DNA from: Dendrobium chrysotoxum
Lineage: Eukaryota > Streptophyta > Magnoliopsida > Asparagales > Orchidaceae
DNA length: 64,000 nucleotides
Direction of reading: 5' to 3'
NCBI GenBank assembly: GCA_019925795.1
Contig: CM034304.1
Location: 12,153,471-12,217,470 of the forward strand
Shown: in pieces, positions 11,701 to 24,400 of the stretch
Layout: each line of letters starts with the position of its first letter
How positions within the stretch are numbered: position 1 is the stretch's first letter
Notes under the pieces: generated by a model
What the model was told of the DNA's origin: nothing
The model's input: the letters and a program-made list of their open reading frames with translations, nothing else
The model's database searches: none
Made by a program: the position numbers and the translations under genes

Positions 11701-12878
11701 GAGTCTTAGGGTTTTTTTTAAGGGACTCTTACTTTTACTCTAACCTTAGACCCTCCCAAGCTGAGGTTTCTTGTGTGAGAGCTTTCCCAACCTTCGCCCA
11801 CCCTTTCCGGGCCAAATCCACTGGTCAAAGGTCGCTGGCGGTGAGAGCTCCGGCCAACCGAGACCATAAACGCTCCAAGGCTCCCTCCGATTGATCCAGT
11901 GCATTTCGAGCCACGACTCCAACTAGAGAAAGATATGTGGACAGTCTACAAGCTCAACTAGCCCAGAATCTCCCGAATCCATTATGTGGATTAGGTAAAA
12001 TCTCAAACCCTAGTTTAGGGCACATAGGGCTAAATAGCTTTCAAATAACCGCATTTAGACCAAGCTTTTGGTCCCCCATAAATACTCTTTGTTCGTAGAT
12101 CATATGTTTCAAATTTCATTTGATTTAGTTCACCCGATCGCAAGAACGAAGTGATTTATCATTCTAGGGCTCGGTTTTAATCCCTCTATTTGTTGGGAGA
12201 GATCTCAGCTATTGATCGCGTAATCAACGACCGAGATCTCACCATTCCATGGTTCGAATTGACTGCGGGACTCGATCCCACGATTCCTCTCACCGTCCAG
12301 CGAGATCAGGACTGTTGATACGAAACCACACGGAATCAACGACCCGAATGAAGGCTGACATGGTTAAGTGCCACGGACTGCGCCGCCGCAATTATTGGCA
12401 ATGATTGTGCGGTGGCGCAATCATTACCTATGATTGCCTGGGACTGTAGAGCCAATCTGAGCCCGCCACGTAGCCTGCCGCCGACGTTTTAATTAAAAAT
12501 TAGTTTTAAATTAATTTAAATCCTTTTTTAAATAGATTTACTTAAATAATTATTATAAATTATTTTTAAACCCTAAAATTATGTTTTATATATCAAATTT
12601 TTTAGAAAAATATTTCCCTCAATTTAAAATTAATATTAATTTAAAATAAATTATATATTTTAAATTATCTTAATAACTCTTATTTTAACTATTTAATTAA
12701 ATACTTAAGTTAAAATTATATTAAATATTTTTTTAAAAATAATTATATGATTATTTTTAAAAAAATATATAATAACTTAAAATTAATTTGACTTATAAAA
12801 TATATATAAAAATATATTTTAAATAATTTAACATATGTAAATATTTTTATTAATATTTATTAAAAATGATTATTTTTA

Positions 12879-12881
<3 letters not shown>

Positions 12882-12931
<50 letters not shown>
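12882..12931. repeat. (AAT)n microsatellite in B LTR
   Basis: About 16 tandem AAT/ATA triplets in the AT-rich LTR core. The 3' LTR has only a short run at the matching place (about 42345-42363), so the array changed length after insertion. Confidence 0.85.
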
Positions 12932-14639
12932 GAAATATTTATTATTTTTACTTTATTTTTATTTTCAAAAATTAGAAACCCTTTATTTTATTTTATTTTA
13001 TTATTATTATTTGTTAAATAATAAAGATATATTATTATTCTTAAATTATTTTCTTTTATTAATTATTTATATTTAAAATAATCAATGATTTAATTACTTT
13101 TTGATTAAAGCAAATTTAAATAATTTCTTTTAATTAAAATTATTCTAAATTATTTCAAATTTTAAAAACTTTTAATTCTTGATTTAATTTTATTTAATAG
13201 TTATTTTTAATTTTTAGTTATTGTAAATTATTTTAAAATACCCTTTTAAATACTTTAAATTTCAAAAATTCATAAGTAATTCATTTTAAATCCAAAAAAT
13301 ATATATACTACCTTAAATTTTTAAGAAAATTGTGTACTTTAATCTGAAATTATTTTCAGGCATCCAAACGTTTTTGAATCATTTGTTTTTTATTTAATTA
13401 TTTTCTTTACTTAATTATTATCAAAATAAATAATATATTAAATATTTTTAAATATTTTTAAATTAAAAATTATTTTGAAATCCTTCCTTGAGTGACCATT
13501 GGATCTCTCACTCATATATATTTGAATTATTTTTAATTACTTTATTTTTAAACTTATTTTATTTATTTGAAATATATATATGTAGTTATTTTCAAATATT
13601 TTAAAATTACATTTATTTAAATCCCTTAATTGTGAGAGATCTCTCTGAAATTTTAAACATAGGCTATGCATGTGAATAACATTCATGTGGGGAGGATTAG
13701 TGGTTGATTGAGCTTCAATTATTCACTAATCTTATTTAGTCATCGTATAGTCTTCTTTTGTATGTGTAGGATGTAAAAAACTTAGCCTAGGCTCTCCTTG
13801 ATCTAAGGACATGGTGTATTATGTTTTGTTACATTTTCTATCTATGTTACCTCAGGGGTTAGATATTAACCATGTGATTTAAACCTATTCAAACATAGTG
13901 CAACCCTAAGGACAATAATTAAGGACCCGTTTAGCAAACTTAGAAAAATTCTAGGAGCTAGGATAGATCCTGATTGACATGAAACCTTAAAAACTTAAAC
14001 TTAGTGACATTCTGAACCTCTCAAAATTTTCTAAAATTTTTAAAGATCCTTTAAACCCCTTAATTAAAAAACCCTGATTCACCTCTTAATTAAGACCCGA
14101 TAACTTCGAAAAATTCTAATAAATCCAAATTAAATTAAAAAATTACCCATAATATATCAAACTCTTCAAAATTCAGTCCTTAATCTAAGAAAACTAAAAA
14201 CCTTTTAATTGGACTTCAATTTGAATCTTAATTTAATTTTGATTAAAAATCACTTTTTAATTAAATTAAATAATTAAAAATTATTAAATATTCCAAAATT
14301 TTCCCCAAATACTTGGGAACATCTTCTTAGGTCGTTCCTGATCTTTGGGGGTGATTCCAAAAGGTTTGGAGCTAATTTGGATCAAAACTCCTAAAACAGC
14401 CTTTAGTTAAACAATTTTAATAATTCATTAATTGCCCAAACCTTCAAAAATTCATAACTTTGCGTAGAAAATCCAAACCCAGCAAACTTAGAGCCTAATT
14501 ACTCATTGTAAGGTCTATTATTTAATAAAAATGCTAAAACTCTCAAATCCAATATATTTTTAGAAGTGACATTTTGGATAGGGGTGTCAATTTTGGGTCA
14601 TGGGTGTTGACCTCATTTTTGTATGAGGTTAGCATGACC

Positions 14640-15120
14640 AATCCAGACCTTAGGATCTTTCCAATCCTTAGGATTTAATATTGACCCTAGGATCAATCTG
14701 ATCTTAGTTCAATCTAAATTCAAATCAATCCTGACCCTAGATCAATCAAATCTCCAGACTATTCTAGATTCTAGGATTCTCCTAGACTTCAGATCCTAGG
14801 ATCTATTCTAGACCCTAGGATTCTACCTGACTCTAGATCATATGATCCTCCTAGACCCTAGGATTCTACCTAACTCTAGATCCTAAGATCCTTCTAGATC
14901 TTGAATCTTAAGATTCCTAGATCTTAAGATCCTTCTAGATTATAGGATTCTTCCAGACCCCAGATCCTAGGATTTCTGTAGGACTTCTAGATTCTAGAAT
15001 CTTCCCAGATTTCAGTCCCTAGGATCTATTCTAGACCCTAGGATTCCCTTAAGCTGATTTGGACTCTAGGACCTATTCTAAACCCTAGGATTCCTCTAGA
15101 TCAATTCAAGCTTCAATTCA
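14640..15120. repeat. Degenerate minisatellite in solo LTR
   Basis: An irregular array of short units built on ctagaccctaggattc and atcctaggatc words, full of small palindromes (CCTAGG, TCTAGA). Unit length drifts between about 25 and 60 bp. It is absent from the B LTR, so it is part of the expanded U3 of this family. Confidence 0.65.
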
Positions 15121-15669
15121 ACCTAAACTTAATTCAAATCCTATCATTCAAGCTCAAAATCCAATTCAAAACCAGATTTCCAGATTCAAATCCAAGGCCA
15201 AAGGTCTAAGTCCTGAAAGCCTTTTCCAGCAAATCTTTGAACATTTCAAAAACCTATCAAATGACCTCTGATTCAGGATCTATCAGTTCCACACTGATGT
15301 GACATGTCTCTAGAGGCAACCCTCCAAATTTGAGCTTATTTTGAGATCTCTAACCCCAGAAACTGAATTGAAATCCAAAGGCTGTAAAACCTTCAAATAT
15401 TTACAGTCTATGCCACTTGACCTGCCATCCAGTGGATCCTGACCTTGGAGCTTTCTCCAAAGCCTCCAATCACCTCCAGACCCTTGATTATGACCCATTG
15501 AGCATTGAACTGCATTTTGTTGGACTCAATTTGACCCCCAGTTGACCAGGGGTCAAAATGACCAAAATACCCCTATGGGGTGTAACTGGTAACTTGAACT
15601 AAATGAGCTCCAAATCAAATGCAACCACCTCCAGCAAGTTTCAAATGTCAAACGAAACCCATTGAACCC

Positions 15670-16200
15670 AAAACCTGCCCCTGGGTCAACCTGGTTGACC
15701 AAGTCAACCTGGTTGACCTAGAAGGCCCATTTAGGGTCAAAATAGGTCATTTTGACCAAATGACCTCCCCAGACCTTGGGACCACCTCCATTGGTCTCCA
15801 AATATCATTTCAAATCTGTTGAACTCATTCCCAAACCCTGGATCCACCTGGTTGACCAAGTCAATCAGGGTTGACCTAAAAGGCCCATTAAGGGCCCAAA
15901 TAGGTCATTTTGACCAAATGATCTCTCCAGACCTTGAGACCACCACCAGCAGACTCAGAATGTTATTCTGAACTGGTTGGACCCAATCCCTGACCCTGGG
16001 TCAACCTGATTGACCAAGTCAACCTAGTTGACCCGTTAGGCCCATTAAGGGCCTAAATAGGTCATTTGATCTAGATGACCTATTCAGCCCCTAAAAACAC
16101 TTCTACCAGATTCCAGATACCCAATTAAACCTGTCAAGCCCAGACCTTGGCCCTGGGTCAACCTAGTTGGCTAAGTCAACCTAGGTTGACCAGTTCAACC
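15670..16200. repeat. Tandem ~160-bp repeats rich in TTGAC palindromes
   Basis: Four diverged units whose landmark cctggttgaccaagtcaa (or close variants) falls at about 15685, 15847, 16002 and 16162. Units also share aaggcccatt.agggcc and aataggtcatttgac. Each contains GGTCAACC/GGTTGACC inverted pairs. TTGAC is the core of the W-box recognised by plant WRKY factors (established); activity here is unknown. Confidence 0.7.
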
Positions 16201-17439
16201 TTTAAATTTCCCTGCTTTGAATCAAGCTCCAAACCAATTTCAAACCCATTCAAACTTCTCTGATCACTTCTCTTAATGATTCAAACTTGATTGGACCTTT
16301 GACTCAGTCAACTGTTGACCAAGCCAACTAAGATCTAAGTCTAGTTCAATTTGACCCATTTTGGTCAAATCAACTCATGTCATCAAACCCATCTCCTTGA
16401 GCCTTGAATTTGATTTTGATATATGATTCAAACACATTTAAAACATGTCTTGAGTCAAATCATGGTTGATTTGACCAAGTCAATCCACTAGGGCTTAGTC
16501 AAACTCCTCATACACATATGATTAAGTCAAATCCCTATGTGTTTTCATGTGAGCCCTCTAGACTCTACCCAAGCAGCCCTTTGAGACCATTTTGCTGCCA
16601 CCTCAGCATAGTTTGACTGGTTGACCAGTCAAACAGTCAAATGAGAGCTTTAGGAGGGTCAAATTTAGTTAAAAGAGCTCAAGTTACCATCTTCTCCATG
16701 CCAACTCAGCTCCAGCCACTAGGAGATGTTCTAGAGTCTTCCTAGAGGCATTTCCATCCCTTGGATGGAGATCCAATGGCTTAAATCAACTCCACATGCG
16801 TATGTGAGGACAAGGGAACCTTTACACTTGGCATATCCTTTATGTCCTTTGATTCTCTGATCCTACCTACCCCTTGGACACTTGGCAGCCATCAGAGAGT
16901 CCATGCAATTAATCTTAGCCCTCCATTCAATCTGGAATGAATTGAATAGGGCAAAACCCCTTGGAGAGCCTTCATTGAACTCCTCCCATTCTCTCTCCAT
17001 ATTCGAGCCATCCAGCTGAGTTCTCTGCTGATTCAAGCCTCCAAGAACCTCATCAACATTTTCCAATCAAATCTCACCGTCAAAGCCCCACCGGAGATCA
17101 AGATTCCGGCGAGCTCAAGCCAAATCCGTCCAAGGCTTCGTCCGGTCAACCTGTAGCTCCTCCAGCTGCGACTTCAACTAGGAAAAGGAGCGTGGACAAT
17201 CTACAAGTGCAACCAATCCATTATCCTGTTAATCCAACGGTGAAATTCTTTAAAAAATCTAGCCCTATGACACTACATTTAGGTTTAATTAGCTTTTTAT
17301 TAATTTGGTTTTAAGTTAAACTAAGTATTCCACATGATTTCTGTTCGCCTACTCTACCTAGGTTTAAAATTTCATTGTATTTGGTTAACCGGATTGGGAG
17401 AACAAGCCGAATATTTGGTTCTAGGGCTTGGTTCGCCCC

Positions 17440-17815
17440 TTGCATGAACTGTGTATGATCAGAGCCATTGATTTTATGATCAACGGCTCTGATCGCACCT
17501 TTGCGCGGTATTTCCAATCGTGTATCAGTGGCTGATTAATTTGCGGGCGTATACCTCGATCAGGGCCGTTGATCCCGAACCACGCGGAATAAACGGACAA
17601 GATCAATGTCCACGTGGTTAAGTGAAACCGCGTGGGACATCAGCGGCTGACACGTGTTGACCGCCGCCGCGGTTTTATCCGGACGAACCCGAGAGCGCCA
17701 CGCGGTTCTGTACCCGCGAACCGCAAGCTGCCGCGTGTCCCACTCAGCCGCCGCGCGATTCTGATCCCGCGAATCAGAAAACGCCACGTGGCCTGCTCCG
17801 CCGCCTGCGCCGCCA
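17440..17815. promoter_or_regulatory. CpG-rich patch with three G-boxes (copy 1)
   Basis: A GC-rich island inside a strongly AT-rich LTR. CACGTG occurs three times (17611, 17651, 17785), repeated in copy 2 at 19687, 19727 and 19861. CACGTG is the plant G-box bound by bZIP and bHLH factors (established). The matching patch of the B LTR keeps only decayed forms (ccacgtagcc near 12467 and 41936). A regulatory role is inference. Confidence 0.5.
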
Positions 17816-18697
17816 CCTTTAAAAAAATTTTATTTTTAATTATTTTAAAATAGTTTTTAAATGCAGAAAATTAAAAAAATATATAATAAATTAAATATTA
17901 ATCCAATAATTTAATATAATATATTAAAATTTTCAAAATTTAAATCTCTTTTATTTAAAATTAAAATTAATTCAAAATATATAATATAATTTGAATTATC
18001 TATATTATTTAAATAATTAACTAATTACTTAATATTCAAATAATTAAGTAATATATATTTTCAAATATATCTTAAGTTCATTTTAAATTATTATCAATAA
18101 TTAAAGAAACTATTTCAAAATATTTTTGATTTGAAATTAATTTAATTTGAAATATATCTTATATATTAAGTTATTTTCACTTAATTAAAAATATTTAAAG
18201 ATTAATTAATATTTATTTGAAATTAAATTTGCATATATTTTTAAAAAAAAAAAAAATCAAATCAAAATTATTTTAAATCCACTTTGAAATTTCAGAAAGT
18301 ATCCAAGATTTAATTTAATTTTGAATTATTTCAAATATTAATTAATTTTAAATTATTTAAATTCTTTTAATTGATTCAAAACTTAAAATATTCAAATTAA
18401 ATTCATTTTAGACCCAAAATTTAAGTGCAATACCTTAAATTTTTCAGAAAATTGAGTATTTTAATTTGATATTAGTTTTGGGGACCAAGATTTGATTTAT
18501 TTTAATTAATATTAATCATTTAACTACTTTAATGTTTAATTACTATCTAAATTAAATATTATGTTAAAGTATTTTAAAAATCAAAAGTGTATTTTCAAAC
18601 AACCTTTATAAATTAATAAGTCTCTCAAATATTTAAAGATTCAATTTGATTATATTTTTAAGTATTTCAATTTTAAAATTTATATTGTTATGTATAT

Positions 18698-18701
<4 letters not shown>

Positions 18702-18737
<36 letters not shown>
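18702..18737. repeat. (TA)n microsatellite
   Basis: About 17-18 TA dinucleotides; the matching run in the second tandem copy (about 20776-20794) is roughly half as long. Confidence 0.9.
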
Positions 18738-18740
<3 letters not shown>

Positions 18741-19378
18741 AATCTCTTTACTTTAAAATCTATTTTAAAAACTATATACATAGTAAATCTCTAAAATATT
18801 TGAGAGACCTCTTTTGAGATTTTAAACATTAGTTGAGTATATGAATGGAATTTGTGGAGGAAAGATTAGTGAATAATGATTTTATAATTATTCACTAATC
18901 ACTTTGTTAATCATTTCAATTAAATTTTAAAGTATTGCATGTGTAGGTGCACACACCACCTAGCTTTAGGGTTCTCCTAGATTTAGGAATTGATTATGTT
19001 TATATGCATTCATATGTTTCTTTCTAAGGGTTAGCAAAACTTTGATTTAAACCTACTCAAACCTAGTGTCATTAAGAACAATAATTAAGGACTTTGTTTA
19101 GAGAATTTAGATTATTTCCAATAATTAAGATTCACTTCCTATTGACTTGAAACTCAAACCAGTTAAACTCAGTGACACTCTCAGCCTTAAGGAAAATTTT
19201 CACTGGATTTTGAAATCATTAAGCCCTTTAATCAATTTAATCAAAATTAAACCTTAATTAAGCCCTTAAATCTTCAAAAAAATGTAATAAATCAAGATTA
19301 AATCCAAAAAATACAATTAACCCCTCTAATTGACCAGAATTAAACCCTTAATCAATGAAAAATAAAAGCCCCTTGAAG

Positions 19379-21430
19379 ATTTGGTTTTAAGTTAAACTAA
19401 GTATTCCACATGATTTCTGTTCGCCTACTCTACCTAGGTTTAAAATTTCATTGTATTTGGTTAACCGGATTGGGAAAACAAGCCGAATATTTGGTTCTAG
19501 GGCTTGGTTCGCCCCTTGCATGAACTGTGTACGATCAGAGCCATTGATTTTATGATCAACGGCTCTGATCGCACCTTTCCGCGGTATTTCCAATCGTGTA
19601 TCAGCGGCTGATCAATTTGCGGGCGTATACCTCGATCAGGGCCGTTGATCCCGAACCACGCGGAATCAACGAACAAGATCAATGTCCACGTGGTTAAGTG
19701 AAACCGCGTGGGACATCAGCGGCTGACACGTGTTGACCGCCGCCGCGGTTTTATCCGGACGAACCCGAGAGCGCCACGCGGTTCTGTACCCGCGAACTGC
19801 AAGCTCCCGCGTGTCCCACTCAGCCGCCGCGCGATTCTGATCCCGCGAATCAGAAAACGCCACGTGGCCTCCTCCGCCGCCTGCACCGCCACCTTTAAAA
19901 AAATTTTATTTTTAATTATTTTAAAATAGTTTTTAAATGCAGAAAATTAAAAAAATATATAATAAATTAAATATTAATCCAATAATTTAATATAATATAT
20001 TAAAATTCTCAAAATTTAAATCTCTTTTATTTAAAATTAAAATTAATTCAAAATATTTAATATAATTTGAATTATCTATATTATTTAAATAATTAACTAA
20101 TTACTTAATATTCAAATAATTAAGTAATATATATTTTCAAATATATCTTAAGTTCATTTTAAATTATTATCAATAATTAAAGAAACTATTTCAAAATATT
20201 TTTGATTTGAAATTAATTTAATTTAAAATATATCTTATATATTAAGTTATTTTCACTTAATTAAAAATATTTAAAGATTAATTAATATTTATTTGAAATT
20301 AAATTTGCATATATTTTTTTTAAAAAAAAAAATCAAATCAAAATTATTTTAAATCCACTTTCAAATTTCAGAAAGTATCCAAGATTTAATTTAATTTTGA
20401 ATTATTTCAAATATTAATTAATTTTAAATTATTTAAATTCTTTTAATTGATTCAAAACTTAAAATATTCAAATTAAATTCATTTTAGACCCAAAATTTAA
20501 GTGCAATACCTTAAATTTTTCAGAAAATTGAGTATTTTAATTTGATATTAGTTTTGGGGACCAAGATTTGATTTATTTTAATTAATATTAATCATTTAAC
20601 TACTTTAATGTTTAATTACTATCTAAATTAAATATTATGTTAAAGTATTTTAAAAATCAAAAGTGTATTTTCAAACAACCTTTATAAATTAATAAGTCTC
20701 TCAAATATTTAAAGATTCAATTTGATTATATTTTTAAGTATTTCAATTTTAAAATTTATATTGTTATGTATATAGGTATATATATATATATATGTATATC
20801 TCTTTACTTTAAAATCTATTTTAAAAACTATATACATAGTAAATCTCTAAAATATTTGAGAGACCTCTTTTGAGATTTTAAGCATTAGTTGAGTATATGA
20901 ATGGAATTTGTGGAGGAAAGATTAGTGAATAATGATTTTATAATTATTCACTAATCACTTTGTTAATCATTTCAATTAAATTTTAAAGTATTGCATGTGT
21001 AGGTGCACACACCACCTAGCTTTAGGGTTCTCCTAGATTTAGGAATTGATTATGTTTATATGCATTCATATGTTTCTTTCTAAGGGTTAGCAAAACTTTG
21101 ATTTAAACCTACTCAAACCTAGTGTCATTAAGGACAATAATTAAGGACTTTATTTAAAGAATTTAGATTATTTCCAATAATTAAGATTCACTTTTTATTG
21201 ACTTGAAACTCAAACCAGTTAAACTTAGTGACACTCTCAGCCTTAAGGAAAATTTTCACTGGATTTTGAAATCATTAAGCCCTTTAATCAATTTAATCAA
21301 AATTAAACCTTAATTAAGCCCTTAAATCTTCAAAAAAATGTAATAAATCAAGATTAAATCCAAAAAATACAATTAATCCCTCTAATTGACCAGAACTAAA
21401 CCCTTAATCAATGAAAAATAAAAGCCCCTT
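19379..21430. repeat. Tandem duplication in solo LTR, copy 2
   Basis: A 2052-bp near-identical copy of 17303-19374, separated from it by only GAAG (19375-19378). After copy 2 the sequence continues cactggac into unique LTR sequence. The main length difference is the (TA)n run, about 20 bp shorter here. Near identity over 2 kb indicates a recent event. Small ORFs at 19387-19929 mirror those at 17311-17853 and are shadows. Confidence 0.9.
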
Positions 21431-24400
21431 CACTGGACTTCAAAATTAAGTTTAATTTAAGTTTAATTGAAATTTAATATTTAATTAATTTAATTAATTA
21501 AAAATAATTAAAAATTCCAAAAAATTTCCAAACACTTGGAAATCACTCTCTAGGTCATTCCTGACCTTTGGAGTTGATTTCAAGGAGTTTGGAGGTCATT
21601 TGGATTCAAATCATAAAAATGGCTTTAATTAAGCAATTTCAAAAATTCAATAAATATTCAAAACTTCAAAAATTCATAACTAATTCAAATGAACTCTAAA
21701 TTGAGCAAACTCAAAGGCATATAACTAATAATAAGGTCTAATATTTATTAAAAATATTAAGCTTCCAGAAATCAATTAAATTTAAAAAAAGTTAACTTTT
21801 GGTTAAATCTAGTTCAAAATCAAGTCAAAACTTCAAACCTTCTTAATAAAATCTAGAAAAATCCAATTTCAGTGTACTTACTGTCTAACTGATCGTATTA
21901 AGGTCTAGTATTTTAATAAAATATTAACTTTCCAGAAAATCCTTTAAATCAAAAAGTCAACTTTTGACCCTTGAATTAAATCATTAAAATAATCCAGAAA
22001 ATACCAAAATTCAATAAATCATTCAAAATTCCAGAAAACATTAATTCAACATTAAAACCAGTAATCAATCAATTCTAATTAAAATTTAATCAACTTTCAA
22101 ACATTAATCAAACTCAAATCACTTAATTATATCGGGTACCACTAGGTAACCCAGGCCTACGAGGCTATTAAATTAGCCCCAAGGAAGGTGAAATAAACTT
22201 CATGGCCTCGGTGTGCAACAAAGGTGGTATCCAATAAACAATTTAAATCAATTTTAAAATCAACTTTAAATCATTAAGACTTAAACTTCAATTAAAATCT
22301 CCCTCAAACCTTCAACCAACTTGAACCTCAAACAACTTCAATCAAGTGCCTATCTAGGACATATCAAAACCACATAGCCTCCTACACACACTTTAGATGG
22401 TTTGCTAGGACAACCAACTCTAGTCTTAGGCTAGGCCGGTGTTTACTTTTTTGCTGTGTGCCGGATTTTCGAGCTTTCACTGCATGCTGTTAGCTAGACA
22501 TAGAATTGATGTTGATGTGATTATTTATTTATTTAATGCATTCTGTGTTGATTTGATTGTACGTTAGATCTACCCCTAGGCTAGGGACGTTTTGTACTAA
22601 TTCAATCTTATGCAGGTGGCCATGCTCATACAGGATATAAATTAAAGGGGGCAAAAATCATAAATATTAAATTGCACAGGTGCTCCAAAATGCTTAAGTC
22701 CCCCTTTAAATCAAAAGGAGCATGGCTAAGTGTGGCTGTGATTGAGTATTTTAATTTCAAATATATAACTGCTTGGGATGTCAAATATAAACTGCTGATT
22801 ATTAGGATAACCCTGCAGGTTGTTGAGTCTAGATTTTTAATTTTTTAATTGATGTAATTTGAATGTAAATTGAGTTGTAAATTTAAAGTACTTTGAGATT
22901 GAGATGTTTAACATCCAATTTGGAATCCAAAGAGGAAGGAACATCCCTTAGGGGAGAGTTCCTATCCATTTGGAGATCCAAATTAGGATGAAGTTTAAAT
23001 ATCCAAAGAGAAAAGATAACACCCCTATTCGGGGGGGGGGGGGGAGTTTCTTTTCATTTGGATATCCAGACCCGACGATCCAAGGAGTTCCTAGAAGACG
23101 AGTGAAGAACGAGAAGAATCTCAAATCTCAAAGTCACTTGAGTCTTAGGAGTAGAATCCGGGTTTTAGTCAGTGGTACCCGGCCACTTTACTTTCCTGCA
23201 GACCCTGGGTTGTATAATTAAGGGCACTTGCCTATGGACTTTCAGTTTGAGCATTTATTTAATTAATTTAATTATTTAATTGATTTGATTTATGTGTTGA
23301 TTGCGATTAAGGCCCCGTATGCTTTTAATAGTTTATTTGGCGTTCTTGCATGTCGATTTTGATTTAGCCTGGAACCCGATCGGAGGCTCGTGAGGGTACG
23401 GTCATAAACCTTTTCTACTTAAACAAAATTAAAATTTTTAAGCTCAGATAAAAACTCTAACGCTCTTAAGAAGTAAGCCCGGACTCGCCGGGAGTTTTTC
23501 ATGCATACATATTGACTTTTCTCATCCGTGTTAGGCACCTCCCCGCCTGCGGGTTTTGGCAGACCACCTGACCTATTAGGGTGCAGTTCTGTCCAAGGGG
23601 ATGTTGTGCAATCTCTAGGATAAAATCTATTTTTAAGCCTGATTTTAAAACTGCTACATTTTGATTTAAGCATTTCATCGAGTCAACTAGCATGCATCGT
23701 ATTAGTAACAAATTAAATTTGAGTCTAAATCTTAATTACATTTCTAGCTTAAGCATTTAATCCAACATATGTTAAGGGGTCAATTAGGATCTGCTCTAGA
23801 TGTCGACCCCAATTCTTTAAACCAATCTTAATCAATATTCCAACCACTCTTTCATAAAGACTTTGACTCATGGTTTTTAAAAGCGTTTAGGTGGTTTAGC
23901 TGGCTCCCTAATCCAGGCCGGGTTAAGTCCAGGATTGCATTGCATTAGCTAGGTTCCGGGTCACTGATTCTCAGTACCCATTTTAGACTTAGGTTCTGAG
24001 GCATATCTTCAATCCTAAGACCTCAATCTTCCGGGAATCTAATTCCCACCTTCTAATAAAATTGACCATTCAAATTAAAAATCTCTTTCAATCAAATTCA
24101 AGTCCAACACTTAGGATAGTTTGAGGTATTTCTGAAGTAATTCAGAATCTCAAAACACCTCCTACTCTTCTTCCTTTGACTCCAGAAATAAGTGCTCAAC
24201 CTTGAACCATTCCCACTTGAAATCCAAATCCTTAACCTCCTTGATATCAAGCTTTGAAAATCTTAAATGAAATTCGTATCGCTATTTTAATCGAGAGTAT
24301 TCGTAGGAAATTTTCTGGTTTCCTATGATGTAATTAACTACGAGGGCTTGCGCTCGTAGGAGATTTAGAAACCCAGACCTGATTTCAAAATCAAGCTTTT

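Larger units (their letters stand above)
17303..19374. repeat. Tandem duplication in solo LTR, copy 1
   Basis: The 2072-bp first copy, starting near atttggttttaagttaaac and ending aaagcccctt. It spans a GC-rich patch (about 17440-17815) and the AT-rich core with a (TA)n run. The second copy starts 2076 bp downstream. The inverted repeat gatcagagcc..ggctctgatc lies at about 17458-17495. Confidence 0.9.

Noticed and set aside
17311..17853. Cluster of short ORFs on both strands in the GC-rich patch (repeated at 19387-19929)
   Set aside because: They exist because the patch is GC-rich and lacks stops; frames overlap on both strands, none has a recognisable domain, and the second set is just the tandem copy.
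17303..21430. The two 2.07-kb copies considered as paired LTRs of a further nested element
   Set aside because: Only four bases separate them, there is no internal region, and the ends lack TG..CA and a target duplication.
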